Source of the DNA: an uncultured Clostridia bacterium
GTDB lineage: Bacteria; Bacillota; Clostridia; Christensenellales; Borkfalkiaceae
Reading direction: 5' to 3'
Assembly (NCBI GenBank): GCA_947053655.1
Contig: CAMRTO010000011.1
Span: forward strand, 1 to 44,587
Length of the DNA stretch: 44,587 nucleotides
Position numbers and translations under genes: made by a program. Below are positions 27,395 to 36,290 of this stretch, in pieces. Each line of letters starts with the position of its first letter. Within the stretch, counting starts at the first letter, position 1. The notes under the pieces are model-generated. The model saw nothing but the letters and a program-made list of their open reading frames with translations, searched no databases and was not told where the DNA came from.

Positions 27395-27658
27395 ATGCCT
27401 AACATAAAGTCAGCAAAAAAGCGCGTGCTTGTTACGGAAAAAAAGGCGGAAAGAAATAAAGCCGTTAAGTCCGAGGTTAAGACGGAAGTTAAAAAGTTCC
27501 TTACCTTGATTGCGGCGGGCGATAAAGCGGCGGCAACCGAAAAATTCCCGTACACCTGTTCCGTTATAGACGGCGCAGTATCCAAAGGCGTACTTAAAAA
27601 GAATACCGCGGCAAACAAAAAGTCCGGTCTTGCAAAAAAGCTTAACGCAATGGCGTAA
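27395..27658 (+). CDS. rpsT: 30S ribosomal protein S20
   Basis: Small-subunit protein that binds 16S rRNA. The 87-residue product begins MPNIKSAKKRV, is very rich in Lys and Ala, and keeps the pattern KKNTAANKKSGLAKKLNA at the end. AAGGAG precedes ATG by 7 nt. It is a single-gene unit with its own promoter and terminator, divergent from murI. Confidence 0.97.
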   Translation: MPNIKSAKKRVLVTEKKAERNKAVKSEVKTEVKKFLTLIAAGDKAAATEKFPYTCSVIDGAVSKGVLKKNTAANKKSGLAKKLNAMA

Positions 27659-27683
27659 TTTGATTTTGTTATAAAAAAATACG

Positions 27684-27711
27684 GCGCAACGGAAATTTCC
27701 GTTGCGCTTTT
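27684..27711. terminator. Bidirectional terminator between rpsT and a lipoprotein gene
   Basis: A perfect 24-bp palindrome (27684-27707) is followed by TTTT on the plus strand and by a run of seven Ts a few bases past the stem on the minus strand. It can serve both converging genes. Confidence 0.8.
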
Positions 27712-27757
27712 CTCGGCGTCAAAATCAAAATCGGCTCTCCTCCGACCTCCTCTATTT

Positions 27758-28540
27758 TTAATTTTCTATCCATTTAGCATATAAATATATGCCGTCATAA
27801 GAATCAGGCTTTTTGTCGCCAAGCTCAATAACCTTACCCGTAATATCTGTTTCAAAGTCCCATTCGTTTATACATTCGGACTCTTTATACCAACCGCCGA
27901 ATTCATACCACTCTCTTTCAGGCTCGGGCGGAATAAACGTAATTGTGCTTTCGTCATAACTGTCCACCCAATAGTAATCTTTATTTGGCGAGTTATCGTA
28001 GTTGTACAAATAAGATACGTTTGCAACAAATCTGTAAAGGTAATCCTTAAACCAAAAATCTTCTTCAAGAAAATTGTATCCGAAAATAGCGCCCTTTACG
28101 CCATAAATTCTTTCCGCGGTGCTATCCAAATCCCAATAAACAGCAAAAGTTTTTTTATACAAATTATTAATTGTATCGTTAACAGGACTTACTTTTAGAC
28201 TAGTCGAGAAAAATAATTTTTCTAAATTATCGCTCCCAAAGTTACCGACAAATTGGTTACCAACCGATAGCAATGCCTTTCGCGCATATCCTATCCCATA
28301 AACAGGAATGCCGTCTAATTCTTCGGGATATATGAGAGCTGCCTGTTCTGCCCCGCTTTCGGTCAAGCCAACAAGATACGCTTTTTTCTCCCCGCTTTTT
28401 TCTGTCTTTACCGCATAACGAAAGTAACCGCTTTCGTATTCAGGATAGTAGTCTTCCTTTACTTTGCAAGCCGTCAATCTGCAACCGGCAAACAGGCTGA
28501 AAGATAATGCTGATAAGATAATTGCAAAAGTCTTTTTCAT
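27758..28540 (-). CDS. Predicted lipoprotein with C-terminal InlB B-type repeat
   Basis: The 260-residue protein has a signal peptide ending in the lipobox LFAGC (Cys 20), so it should be lipid-anchored outside the membrane. Residues about 205-260 match the InlB B-repeat (Listeria-Bacteroides repeat) pattern: EFGGWYKESECINEWDFETD then LYAKW. A central stretch (IYPEELDGIPVYGIGY and following) resembles BspA-like leucine-rich repeats, which often pair with such modules in gut Firmicutes. AAGGAG precedes the ATG. The biological role is unknown; surface binding is a guess from the domains. Confidence 0.8.
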   Translation of the reverse strand: MKKTFAIILSALSFSLFAGCRLTACKVKEDYYPEYESGYFRYAVKTEKSGEKKAYLVGLTESGAEQAALIYPEELDGIPVYGIGYARKALLSVGNQFVGNFGSDNLEKLFFSTSLKVSPVNDTINNLYKKTFAVYWDLDSTAERIYGVKGAIFGYNFLEEDFWFKDYLYRFVANVSYLYNYDNSPNKDYYWVDSYDESTITFIPPEPEREWYEFGGWYKESECINEWDFETDITGKVIELGDKKPDSYDGIYLYAKWIEN

Positions 28541-28707
28541 AAATTCTATCTCCTTATATTATAACACAATGGAGTATCTTTGCACACCTATAAACAGTGT
28601 ATTGTTTCAACATAAATTAATTCTACATTATAAATTTTATAATATCTCCCATTGGTTTTCAATAAAGTTTGTATTACTTTTATGCCAATCTTATATTACA
28701 TTGCCGA

Positions 28708-28749
28708 AATAAAAAAACTCCCGCCGCTTAAATTGCTTAGAGAGTTTTG
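28708..28749 (-). terminator. Possible weak terminator after the second lipoprotein gene
   Basis: On the minus strand an imperfect stem pairing AAACTC with GAGTTT, with an inner imperfect helix, ends in seven Ts about 20 nt past the stop codon. The 28541-28766 gap otherwise shows only AT-rich sequence and a possible extended -10 (28558-28563) for the first lipoprotein gene. Confidence 0.4.
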
Positions 28750-28766
28750 CTTTATCTGAAATGCCT

Positions 28767-29201
28767 TTATTTTGCGCTTATTATTACCGATGCGGTATAC
28801 TCGCCCACTTGCACAATCACTGCGGCATAATTGACAGACCTTAAGCAAATCAATTCGTATCTGACAGTTTGCACGAATTCCGCATTCGGAGGAGTAATTT
28901 TAAAAATTTCGCTATCGTAAAACAATTCAATATCGTTAATATCGCCGAAACCGGGAAATTTGCTTCCGCCGGACGCGGTATATTTGACAGTCAATTGATA
29001 GGATTTGCCCGTCTCCAAAACGTAATAATTTTCACATAAAGTAGAACCGTCGGCAAGCGCGTCGCTGTAATTATCGGCATCGGGCAAAACAACCGAAACT
29101 TTTATTCCTGTAATTTTTGCATAGCCCAAGCCGCACGACGCAAAATAGATTGCCGAAGCGATAACACATATAGCGCAAAGAACAACCGGAATTTTTTTCA
29201 T
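28767..29201 (-). CDS. Small predicted lipoprotein of unknown function
   Basis: I do not recognise a family. The 144-residue product starts MKKIPVV, has a hydrophobic signal segment and a lipobox-like YFASC (Cys 23), then a beta-rich soluble part with TGKSYQLTVKY and a hydrophobic C-terminal strand pattern, suggesting an Ig-like fold. It follows tRNA-Arg by 42 nt on the same strand with no visible promoter between, so it may be transcribed with the tRNA. It is separated from the other lipoprotein gene by 226 bp. Confidence 0.65.
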   Translation of the reverse strand: MKKIPVVLCAICVIASAIYFASCGLGYAKITGIKVSVVLPDADNYSDALADGSTLCENYYVLETGKSYQLTVKYTASGGSKFPGFGDINDIELFYDSEIFKITPPNAEFVQTVRYELICLRSVNYAAVIVQVGEYTASVIISAK

Positions 29202-29243
29202 AACATTGCTTCTGCCTTATAAGCCGAATGAAATTATTATTTT

Positions 29244-29318
29244 TGGTACTCCCGCTGGGAATCGAACCCGGAACTGCCCCTTAGGAGGGGGCTGTTATAT
29301 CCATTTAACTACGGAAGC
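29244..29318 (-). tRNA. tRNA-Arg (anticodon CCT)
   Basis: The minus strand folds as a cloverleaf: acceptor GCTTCCG with CGGGAGT (two G-T pairs), anticodon stem GCCCC/GGGGC around loop CTCCTAA, T arm with GGTTCGATTCC, discriminator A and an encoded CCA at 29244-29246. The CCT anticodon reads AGG. Confidence 0.93.
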
Positions 29319-29338
29319 ATATTATTTTGCGCTAAAAT

Positions 29339-29367
29339 ATAATACTACAACCGCATAAAAAAATCAA
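29339..29367 (-). promoter_or_regulatory. Promoter of tRNA-Arg
   Basis: On the minus strand TTGATT (29362-29367) and TATTAT (29339-29344) are 17 bp apart, about 20 nt before the mature tRNA 5' end. Confidence 0.6.
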
Positions 29368-29390
29368 TTGTTTTAATGACAGAATGAAAT

Positions 29391-30533
29391 TTAATTTTCT
29401 TCGGCAACTTCCTTAACGGAAATATTTTTCATTTTAAATACGTAAAACAACACAGCCGCCGCGTAAAACACCGCAAAAGCCGCCAACGTTATGAAGAAAA
29501 CCGACACGTTAAAATCGAATTCGATAGAATATTCCTTGAAAAATAAGTCCACCATTACGCGCAATATTAAAAACTGGTAGCCTGTACCTATTCCGAAACC
29601 TATAAGCGCGCAAGGCACGTAACCAGTAAACAGCGCCAAAGCGCACTCCTTTACCGAGTAACCGAAGGCTTTCATGATTGCAATATTTTTTATGTTTGCT
29701 TTAATCAAAGCCGCCATGGCGATAAACATAGTTGTGGAAGCCAACACAATGCCTATAATAAGAATCATCGGCCCCATTGCCCCGCTGTTCAAATCGTACA
29801 TAGCCCCGCCCATCTGAATCATGGCAGAAAAACAGAAAGACGCAAAGGCAATAAAAAACGCAAGCATTTTTTTGCCGGATAAGGTTTTCAAGCACATTTC
29901 CACGAGAAAGCTATGCTCTTTACCGTTGCGCGACGGTTTGCTTTTTTTAATCTTAAATCGTTTTCTTTCCGTTTTACCCTTTATCAAACACGATACGGGC
30001 TGTTTCAACGCAAGATAAGCGTATCCGCATGAAAACAAGGAAAACATAACCGTGGGTATGGCAATTAAAAGCAGCGGCAGCCAGAAATGAAATTTAACGG
30101 GAATTTCAAGTCCTTCCACAGTCATTTGTCCATACACTAACGGCATAGCCGCATAACCCGCTCCGCAACCTAAAACCGCGCCTATAAACACGCTTAACCC
30201 GAAGACCCAAAACCTTAAAGCCAATTCACGGTCGGAGTAACCCATTGCCTTTAAAATTCCCAGTTGCCTGCTGTGCCCGTCTACATATAGCTTTACATAA
30301 AACGCCAGCATAAAAAAAGCTATTACGGTAAGACAGCAACCGCTTAACGCACAGGAAATTTTTGCCGTTGCCAGTTGTCCTTCATAGACGGCTTTCATTC
30401 CCTCCGTAACATTGGGCGCGACCGCGCTTGCGTCTATGTAGTAATTAATAAAGAATGTGCATACAAATACCGCACAAAAACAAATTACGGATATGCCTAT
30501 AAGCTTTACGCCGTCTTTTAAACTGATTACCAT
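29391..30533 (-). CDS. ABC transporter permease with two FtsX-type cores
   Basis: The 380-residue protein has about eight membrane segments in two similar halves. Each half keeps the FtsX/MacB signature helix that follows a membrane segment (RQLGILKAMGYSDREL near 88 and IKNIAIMKAFGYSVKE near 295). The large extracytoplasmic domains of MacB or BceB are missing. It begins 1 nt after the ATPase gene and is its obvious partner. Substrate is unknown; such pairs often export peptides or drugs, and the TetR gene upstream suggests induction by a small molecule. Confidence 0.85.
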   Translation of the reverse strand: MVISLKDGVKLIGISVICFCAVFVCTFFINYYIDASAVAPNVTEGMKAVYEGQLATAKISCALSGCCLTVIAFFMLAFYVKLYVDGHSRQLGILKAMGYSDRELALRFWVFGLSVFIGAVLGCGAGYAAMPLVYGQMTVEGLEIPVKFHFWLPLLLIAIPTVMFSLFSCGYAYLALKQPVSCLIKGKTERKRFKIKKSKPSRNGKEHSFLVEMCLKTLSGKKMLAFFIAFASFCFSAMIQMGGAMYDLNSGAMGPMILIIGIVLASTTMFIAMAALIKANIKNIAIMKAFGYSVKECALALFTGYVPCALIGFGIGTGYQFLILRVMVDLFFKEYSIEFDFNVSVFFITLAAFAVFYAAAVLFYVFKMKNISVKEVAEEN

Positions 30534-30534
30534 A

Positions 30535-31221
30535 TTACCACCCTATTTCATAGGCGGTCTTCAAAGCCTTATTTTTGTAAATTTCCGAAATTTTACCGCT
30601 GTTCATTTTAATTACCGTATCCGCGGTATCGGCAATATTTGCGTTATGAGTGACCATAACCATAGTAAAACCTGATTCGCGCTGCAAATTGATAATATAA
30701 TCCAAGACCGCCCTTCCGGTAGTTTCGTCAAGCGCGCCCGTAGGTTCGTCCAAAAAAAGCAGATTAGGCTTTTTAGCCAAGGCGCGCGCAATACAGACGC
30801 GTTGCTGTTCTCCGCCGGAAAGCTCTGAAGGTTTAGCGTTCAATTTGTCAGACAGACCGACTTTATTTATAATTTCGCGATAGTCCTTGTTTTTTATCAA
30901 ATCTGCGCCCATTTTTACGTTTTTGTCGACGTTCAAATTCTCCAACAAATGATATTGCTGAAAAATGAAGCCCACCTGCGCCCGTCTGAATCGGGTTAAA
31001 TTTTTATCCGTCATAGACGTAATATCCTGTCCGTTGACGGTTATACTGCCGCTGTCCGGACGCTCCAAACCCGACAATACGTTTAAAAGGGTAGATTTAC
31101 CCGAACCCGACGCGCCGAGAATTATTACAAAGCTTCCGCGGTCTATTTTAACCGATACGTCTTTAAGAACTTTTACGGTTCCGTTTTTGAAGGACTTGCA
31201 TATGTTTGCGGCTTCTATCAT
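30535..31221 (-). CDS. ABC transporter ATP-binding protein (MacB/LolD type)
   Basis: Energises the adjacent FtsX-type permease. The 228-residue protein has Walker [10 protein letters not shown] (about 35-43), the Q loop in FIFQQYHLL, signature LSGGEQQR (about 132-139), Walker B with [12 protein letters not shown] (about 150-161) and the switch His in MVTHN. The sequence is typical of the lipoprotein/macrolide-exporter branch. Its ATG overlaps the end of the TetR gene by 4 bp, so regulator and pump are translationally coupled. Confidence 0.93.
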   Translation of the reverse strand: MIEAANICKSFKNGTVKVLKDVSVKIDRGSFVIILGASGSGKSTLLNVLSGLERPDSGSITVNGQDITSMTDKNLTRFRRAQVGFIFQQYHLLENLNVDKNVKMGADLIKNKDYREIINKVGLSDKLNAKPSELSGGEQQRVCIARALAKKPNLLFLDEPTGALDETTGRAVLDYIINLQRESGFTMVMVTHNANIADTADTVIKMNSGKISEIYKNKALKTAYEIGW

Positions 31222-31796
31222 TTTTCTTCCTCGGTTTTATATTTTCTTATCAGTCCGGAACAAACTTCGTTGAGCATAAACGAAATTTCGTCCTGAGTAA
31301 ATTTGCACACGTTTGTAGCAAGCAACACCGCTATGCCGTGAGAATAAACCCACATATGCAAATACAATTTTTTTGCCGTCTCGTAGCCGAAGCCGTATTG
31401 GGACTGAACCGCGGCAAGAATTTTCCCGTGATAACCGTCTATCTGCATTAATACGTTATTTACATCGGGGACGCTAACGGCTTCTTTCATAAACAAAAGC
31501 TGAAAAAGCTTCGGCTGCTCGACAGCGAACCTTATATAACCCATACCGGAACCCTTGAACGCGTTTTCCTCGCTCAGTCCGCAATCCTGAAAAGTGCCGT
31601 ACAACTCTCTTGCCGACGACAAGACTTCAGACCGGACCTCTTCCATACTTTCAAACAGTGAAAAAATCGGCCGCGGCGAACTGTTCAACTCGCTACCGAG
31701 CGCCCTTGCCGTGAGCGCTTCAAACCCGTCTCTCCTGACAATTTCCAGTCCTGCCCTTATTACTTCCTCTTTTGTAAATTTTGCTTTCGGCGGCAT
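31218..31796 (-). CDS. TetR-family transcriptional regulator
   Basis: The 192-residue protein has an N-terminal helix-turn-helix (about 8-52; FTKEEVIRAGLEIVRRDGFE then LTARALGSEL) and an all-helical C-terminal ligand domain with YLHMWVYSHGIAVLL, which resembles the WHG-type TetR C-terminal domain. ATG 31796 has GGGGAGG at 5 nt. It heads the operon with the ABC transporter and sits directly behind a perfect palindrome that covers the promoter, so it very likely represses its own operon until a ligand is bound (inference). Confidence 0.9.
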   Translation of the reverse strand: MPPKAKFTKEEVIRAGLEIVRRDGFEALTARALGSELNSSPRPIFSLFESMEEVRSEVLSSARELYGTFQDCGLSEENAFKGSGMGYIRFAVEQPKLFQLLFMKEAVSVPDVNNVLMQIDGYHGKILAAVQSQYGFGYETAKKLYLHMWVYSHGIAVLLATNVCKFTQDEISFMLNEVCSGLIRKYKTEEEK

Positions 31797-31810
31797 ATTA
31801 TCCTCCCCAT

Positions 31811-31848
31811 ATAATAAAACACGTGTTGCATAACACGTGTTTTATTAT
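31811..31848. promoter_or_regulatory. Palindromic operator for the TetR regulator
   Basis: A perfect inverted repeat with 17-bp arms (31811-31827 and 31832-31848) around GCAT contains two AACACGTGTT cores. It overlaps the -10 box and the transcription start of the tetR-ABC operon, the classical place for a repressor site. Confidence 0.85.
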
Positions 31849-31872
31849 ATTAAGATTTTTACAAAATGTCAA
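31844..31872 (-). promoter_or_regulatory. Consensus promoter of the tetR-ABC operon
   Basis: On the minus strand TTGACA (31867-31872) and TATAAT (31844-31849) are 17 bp apart: a full consensus match. So strong a promoter makes sense if it is normally shut by the overlapping operator. Confidence 0.9.
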
Positions 31873-31905
31873 CCGAATTAAAAAATTATTTGAAAACTTC
31901 AAACG

Positions 31906-33156
31906 CTACGCCTTACCGCGCGTTATTATATATTTGTACGAAGTAAGATCTTGCAACTTCACAGGTCCGCGCGCATGCATCTTCTGCGTAGAAACACCTA
32001 TGCCGGAACCCAAAACGCTTTCATCCCCTTCCGCAGAAGCAGTCGCAACGTTTACGCAAACAGACGCGCTATCGACCGCACGCGTAAAGTACTTTGCATT
32101 TTCTTCGTTTTCGGTAACTATACAGTCGGTGTGACCTGTCGAATGAGCGGTTATATGAGCGATCGCTTCTTTAATATTGTCAACAATTTTTACAGCCAAA
32201 GTGTAATTCAAAAATTCTTTATCGAAGTCGTCCTCGGTCGCCGCGTCGCAACCGTCCAGTTCGCCTATGATACCGAACGACGGTTCGTCCAATTTAAAAT
32301 TTACGCGAGTCGGATATTTTTCATTAAAAAGCCTTGCATGCAGCTTCGGAAGAAAGTCCTGCGCAATGCTTTTGTGTACAATGCAAACTTCCGCCGCGTT
32401 GCCTTCGGCAGGGTCGACGCATTTCGAATTTTCCAAAATATCCAAAGCGGTTTTTTCATCCGCAAACTCGTCAATGTATACATGGCAAATTCCCGCCCCC
32501 ATAAATATGCACGGCACCTTTGCATACTCTCGACAGGCGAGCCCGAGATTTTTTCCGCCGCGCGCTATCAAAACATCCAAACAATCATTTGCAAGCAGCA
32601 TGGTATGGACGGATTCTTCCGACACGTCCTCGACAAGATTTACCGCGTTCAGCGACACGCCCGCTTTTTTGAGCCCTTTGCGCAGCGCGACCACTATCGC
32701 CCTTACGGACGAATAAACTTCGCTGCCGCATTTTAATACGCACACGTTACCGCTTTTCAACGAAAGTGCCGCAATATCAGTCGTAACGCTCGGTTTGTTT
32801 TCATATACAAACGCGGCTACGCCAAGCGGAACGGCAACTTTACAGGAAACATACCCGTCCCCAACCGTTTCATTCAATGCTTTGCCGATTGGGTCGGGAA
32901 GCTTGGCAACAGCGCGTAAATTTTCCGCCATTACATGAATTAATTCCGCAGAAAGAGCCGCCTTTTCAACGTTTATGTCTGGCAAAGTACTGCGCATTGC
33001 GTTTAAATCGGCATTATTTGCACGTAAAATGCTTTCAACATCCTCCTCAAGCGCCTCGGACATATTTATTAATGCCGCAGTCTTTTGTTCGGAAGACATT
33101 AGCGCAAGCGAGGTTTTCACTCTTTTGGCATTTTCCAAAATTTCCATAGTAGTCAT
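31906..33156 (-). CDS. ProA-like aldehyde dehydrogenase-fold protein lacking the catalytic cysteine
   Basis: By length (416) and sequence this is a gamma-glutamyl phosphate reductase homologue: VPLGVAAFVYENKPSVTTD, SLKSGNVCVLKCGSE, VLIARGGKNL and GICHVYIDEFAD all match ProA blocks. The enzyme normally reduces gamma-glutamyl phosphate to the semialdehyde in proline synthesis. However, the active-site segment reads KCVDPAEGNAAEVC where ProA has xxQRPxxCNxxET: the catalytic Cys is Gly252 (codon GGC, 32401-32403) and the QR pair is changed. No proB is nearby. It may be a non-catalytic paralogue or use another residue. AAGGTG precedes the ATG at 33156. Confidence 0.85.
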   Translation of the reverse strand: MTTMEILENAKRVKTSLALMSSEQKTAALINMSEALEEDVESILRANNADLNAMRSTLPDINVEKAALSAELIHVMAENLRAVAKLPDPIGKALNETVGDGYVSCKVAVPLGVAAFVYENKPSVTTDIAALSLKSGNVCVLKCGSEVYSSVRAIVVALRKGLKKAGVSLNAVNLVEDVSEESVHTMLLANDCLDVLIARGGKNLGLACREYAKVPCIFMGAGICHVYIDEFADEKTALDILENSKCVDPAEGNAAEVCIVHKSIAQDFLPKLHARLFNEKYPTRVNFKLDEPSFGIIGELDGCDAATEDDFDKEFLNYTLAVKIVDNIKEAIAHITAHSTGHTDCIVTENEENAKYFTRAVDSASVCVNVATASAEGDESVLGSGIGVSTQKMHARGPVKLQDLTSYKYIITRGKA

Positions 33157-33172
33157 AATTTCACCTTATTAC

Positions 33173-33200
33173 ATTATAGCAGATATAAAAATTATGTCAA
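33173..33200 (-). promoter_or_regulatory. Promoter of the ProA-like gene
   Basis: On the minus strand TTGACA (33195-33200) and TATAAT (33173-33178) are 16 bp apart, directly behind the gdhA terminator. Confidence 0.75.
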
Positions 33201-33204
33201 CACT

Positions 33205-33240
33205 TAAAAAGGCTACACCTTAAAAGGTGCAGCCTTGCTT
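33205..33240 (-). terminator. Terminator after gdhA
   Basis: A 13-bp stem with one mismatch (arms 33209-33221 and 33224-33236) is followed on the minus strand by TTTTTAA. It lies 15 nt past the gdhA stop codon. Confidence 0.8.
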
Positions 33241-33251
33241 CTGTATTCCTA

Positions 33252-34586
<1,335 letters not shown>

Positions 34587-34619
34587 TTAATATTGCTCCT
34601 AAACAAATATTTCAATAAA

Positions 34620-34648
34620 ATTATACCACGGAAGTTAAGATTTATCAA
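34620..34648 (-). promoter_or_regulatory. Promoter of gdhA
   Basis: On the minus strand TTGATA (34643-34648) and TATAAT (34620-34625) are 17 bp apart, with a TGG extended -10. Confidence 0.8.
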
Positions 34649-34668
34649 ACTTAAATCCCGTGGTATAA
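34621..34668. repeat. Inverted repeat spanning the gdhA promoter
   Basis: Perfect 11-bp arms (34621-34631 and 34658-34668) plus an inner TTAAG/CTTAA pair (34635-34639 and 34650-34654) form a 48-bp imperfect palindrome. One arm contains most of the gdhA -10 and the centre contains the -35. It could be an operator for a dimeric regulator, or form a hairpin at the end of the upstream transcript; it is followed by TTTTATT on the minus strand. Confidence 0.7.
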
Positions 34669-34709
34669 CATAACCGTTTATATGTTCGCATATAAGCTGT
34701 GCTTATATA

Positions 34710-35615
34710 TCAAAAATAAATTTTTTCAGCCGTATTATAGAAAACGTCTTCAAGCTCCCTTGCGGTAAAAACATTGCTTTCAATAATATAGTCTTTCAAA
34801 TGAGAGTAACTGTCTCTCGCCAGAGTACAAGGCATATCCGTACCAAACATCAATTTTTCCGAGCCAACCACCGCTTTTGCGGTCCTTAAATGCAATGCGG
34901 CAGACGGGTAAGGATATACTTCCGGCTTCTGATTGTTGGGCAATGACGCCAAATCGAAATAAACGTTGTCCCTTACAAGCTTACCGAGCGAACGCTTCAA
35001 AAGTTCGGCGTCATCACGCTGCGGAGCAAGCAGATGACAAATTACAAAAGTTACATCGGGATATTTCGAAACCGCGGAAGCAAGCGCGTCAACCTGCCAA
35101 CAGGAACAGCGCGGTCTGCCTATATCCAAAACCACCGTCAATTTTTTTTCTTCCGCATATCTGAAACAACCGTTGATTATATCGCCGTCCAAATCCACCG
35201 GAGGTCGGTTCGCCATCAGCCCGGAGCCGTCGGAAAGCTCGAATTTAACTGTTTTATAGCCCAGCTCGTCAAACAATCTCCTTTTAACGTCTTCCGCTTT
35301 ATTGCAAAAAGGGTCGTACGTAGCGGCACCGGTAAACCTTGACGGATACTTTTTTATAGCTTCAAAAGTGTATTCGTTTTGAAAACCCAAAAAATTACCC
35401 TGAAGCAGTACGGACTTATCCACTCCGTTTTCATCCATAACTTTAATCAAAGCTTCCGGAGAAACACCCCAATCCCCCAACTCCGCAGGAAACATCTGAA
35501 ATATTTCACCTGTCGCATACTGTGCCTTTCCGTGCCCCACCGCACGCAACTCTCCGCGCGCAGTGAACCCGCTAACATACTGTGCGACATGTGTATGCGC
35601 GTCTATAATTTTCAA
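34710..35615 (-). CDS. Amidohydrolase family protein (amidohydrolase 2 type)
   Basis: Metal-dependent TIM-barrel hydrolase or decarboxylase of unknown substrate. The 301-residue protein opens MKIIDAHTHVA with the HxH metal pair (residues 7 and 9), has FVICHLLAPQRDD carrying a later His, and FGTDMPCTL with the conserved Asp, followed by a C-terminal helix ending NTAEKIYF, typical of the family. It starts inside the end of the preceding TfoX-like gene (4-bp overlap), so the two are coupled. Confidence 0.85.
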   Translation of the reverse strand: MKIIDAHTHVAQYVSGFTARGELRAVGHGKAQYATGEIFQMFPAELGDWGVSPEALIKVMDENGVDKSVLLQGNFLGFQNEYTFEAIKKYPSRFTGAATYDPFCNKAEDVKRRLFDELGYKTVKFELSDGSGLMANRPPVDLDGDIINGCFRYAEEKKLTVVLDIGRPRCSCWQVDALASAVSKYPDVTFVICHLLAPQRDDAELLKRSLGKLVRDNVYFDLASLPNNQKPEVYPYPSAALHLRTAKAVVGSEKLMFGTDMPCTLARDSYSHLKDYIIESNVFTARELEDVFYNTAEKIYF

Positions 35616-35944
35616 CCCTGTACCGTCCTCCCCTTTTTTGCTTTAGGCTCCGGAAGTTCTGCATACATTGCCTCGAATAAATTTTTAACAAAATCCGTAT
35701 CCTCAAAATTGTCCAGCACAAGCATAGCTTTAGCACCTTGATAAGGCGGTTGCATATCGGCGGACGGCATTAAATTTTGCGCCGATGAGACAGGTTTTAT
35801 CAATACACGGTTATTGCATATATCACCTACAAGTTTACCGCGGTAATAAATAAGATATTCACCCATCATGGACTTTAAGGTTATATCACCTATATCCGTC
35901 ATACGGTCAAGAAAATATTCTATAAATTGCTTTGAAGTTGACAT
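35612..35944 (-). CDS. TfoX/Sxy N-terminal domain protein
   Basis: The 110-residue protein matches the stand-alone TfoX N-terminal domain: LKSMMGEYLIYYRGKLVGDI, then NRVLIKPVSSAQ and a helical C-terminus. In gamma-proteobacteria the domain belongs to a competence regulator; single-domain forms in Firmicutes have no settled role. The C-terminal tail is basic (KAKKGRTVQG). GAGAGG precedes ATG 35944. It is the first gene of a two-gene unit with the amidohydrolase. Confidence 0.85.
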   Translation of the reverse strand: MSTSKQFIEYFLDRMTDIGDITLKSMMGEYLIYYRGKLVGDICNNRVLIKPVSSAQNLMPSADMQPPYQGAKAMLVLDNFEDTDFVKNLFEAMYAELPEPKAKKGRTVQG

Positions 35945-35965
35945 ATCGTACCTCTCTGTATTTTA

Positions 35966-35994
35966 AGTATAAATTGAAACATCAAAAAAGTCAA
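35966..35994 (-). promoter_or_regulatory. Promoter of the TfoX-like/amidohydrolase unit
   Basis: On the minus strand TTGACT (35989-35994) and TATACT (35966-35971) are 17 bp apart, about 22 nt before the ATG. Confidence 0.75.
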
Positions 35995-36112
35995 ATAATT
36001 AAAAACCCGATAAAAACGCTTGCCTTTTTGTCGTTTTTTTAATATTATAATAGCACAAAGATTAAAAGAAAAAACGAATTGTCGCTTTTGAACAAAGTTT
36101 GATTTGTCTATT

Positions 36113-36183
36113 GCAGAGATGGCGGAGTGGTAAGCACTTTGTGCTTCGGTACGACGAACGCTGCGCGTCCGCCCACTCTCTGA
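36113..36183 (+). pseudogene. tRNA-Ser 5' fragment or degenerate tRNA
   Basis: The first 19 nt (36113-36131) are identical to the 5' end of the intact tRNA-Ser 88 bp downstream, and the identity extends 3 nt to the left. After that the sequence diverges: a perfect hairpin AAGCAC/GTGCTT (36132-36146) replaces the D arm, there is no T-arm GGTTCAAATCC, and the 3' side ends in CTCTCTGA, which could pair with GCAGAGA. It looks like a decayed duplicate. A TATAAT at 36046-36051 upstream may be the promoter for both copies. Confidence 0.6.
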
Positions 36184-36200
36184 CTTGTTTCATTAAAATT

Positions 36201-36290
36201 GCAGAGATGGCGGAGTGGTCGAACGCGCACGACTCGAAATCGTGTTACGTAGGAATACGTACGGGGGTTCAAATCCCTCTCTCTGCGCCA
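36201..36290 (+). tRNA. tRNA-Ser (anticodon CGA)
   Basis: A class II tRNA of 90 nt with encoded CCA. Acceptor GCAGAGA pairs with TCTCTGC, the anticodon stem CACGA/TCGTG encloses CTCGAAA, the long variable arm is ACGTA/TACGT, and the T arm reads GGGGGTTCAAATCCCTC. The CGA anticodon reads TCG. Confidence 0.95.

Noticed and set aside
29202..29390. Mobile-element target at tRNA-Arg
   Set aside because: I looked for an attachment duplication of the tRNA 3' end and for an integrase nearby; neither is present.
34689..34707. Small hairpin ATATAAGC/GCTTATAT after the amidohydrolase gene
   Set aside because: AT-rich stem without a T run on the transcribed strand; too weak to call a terminator.
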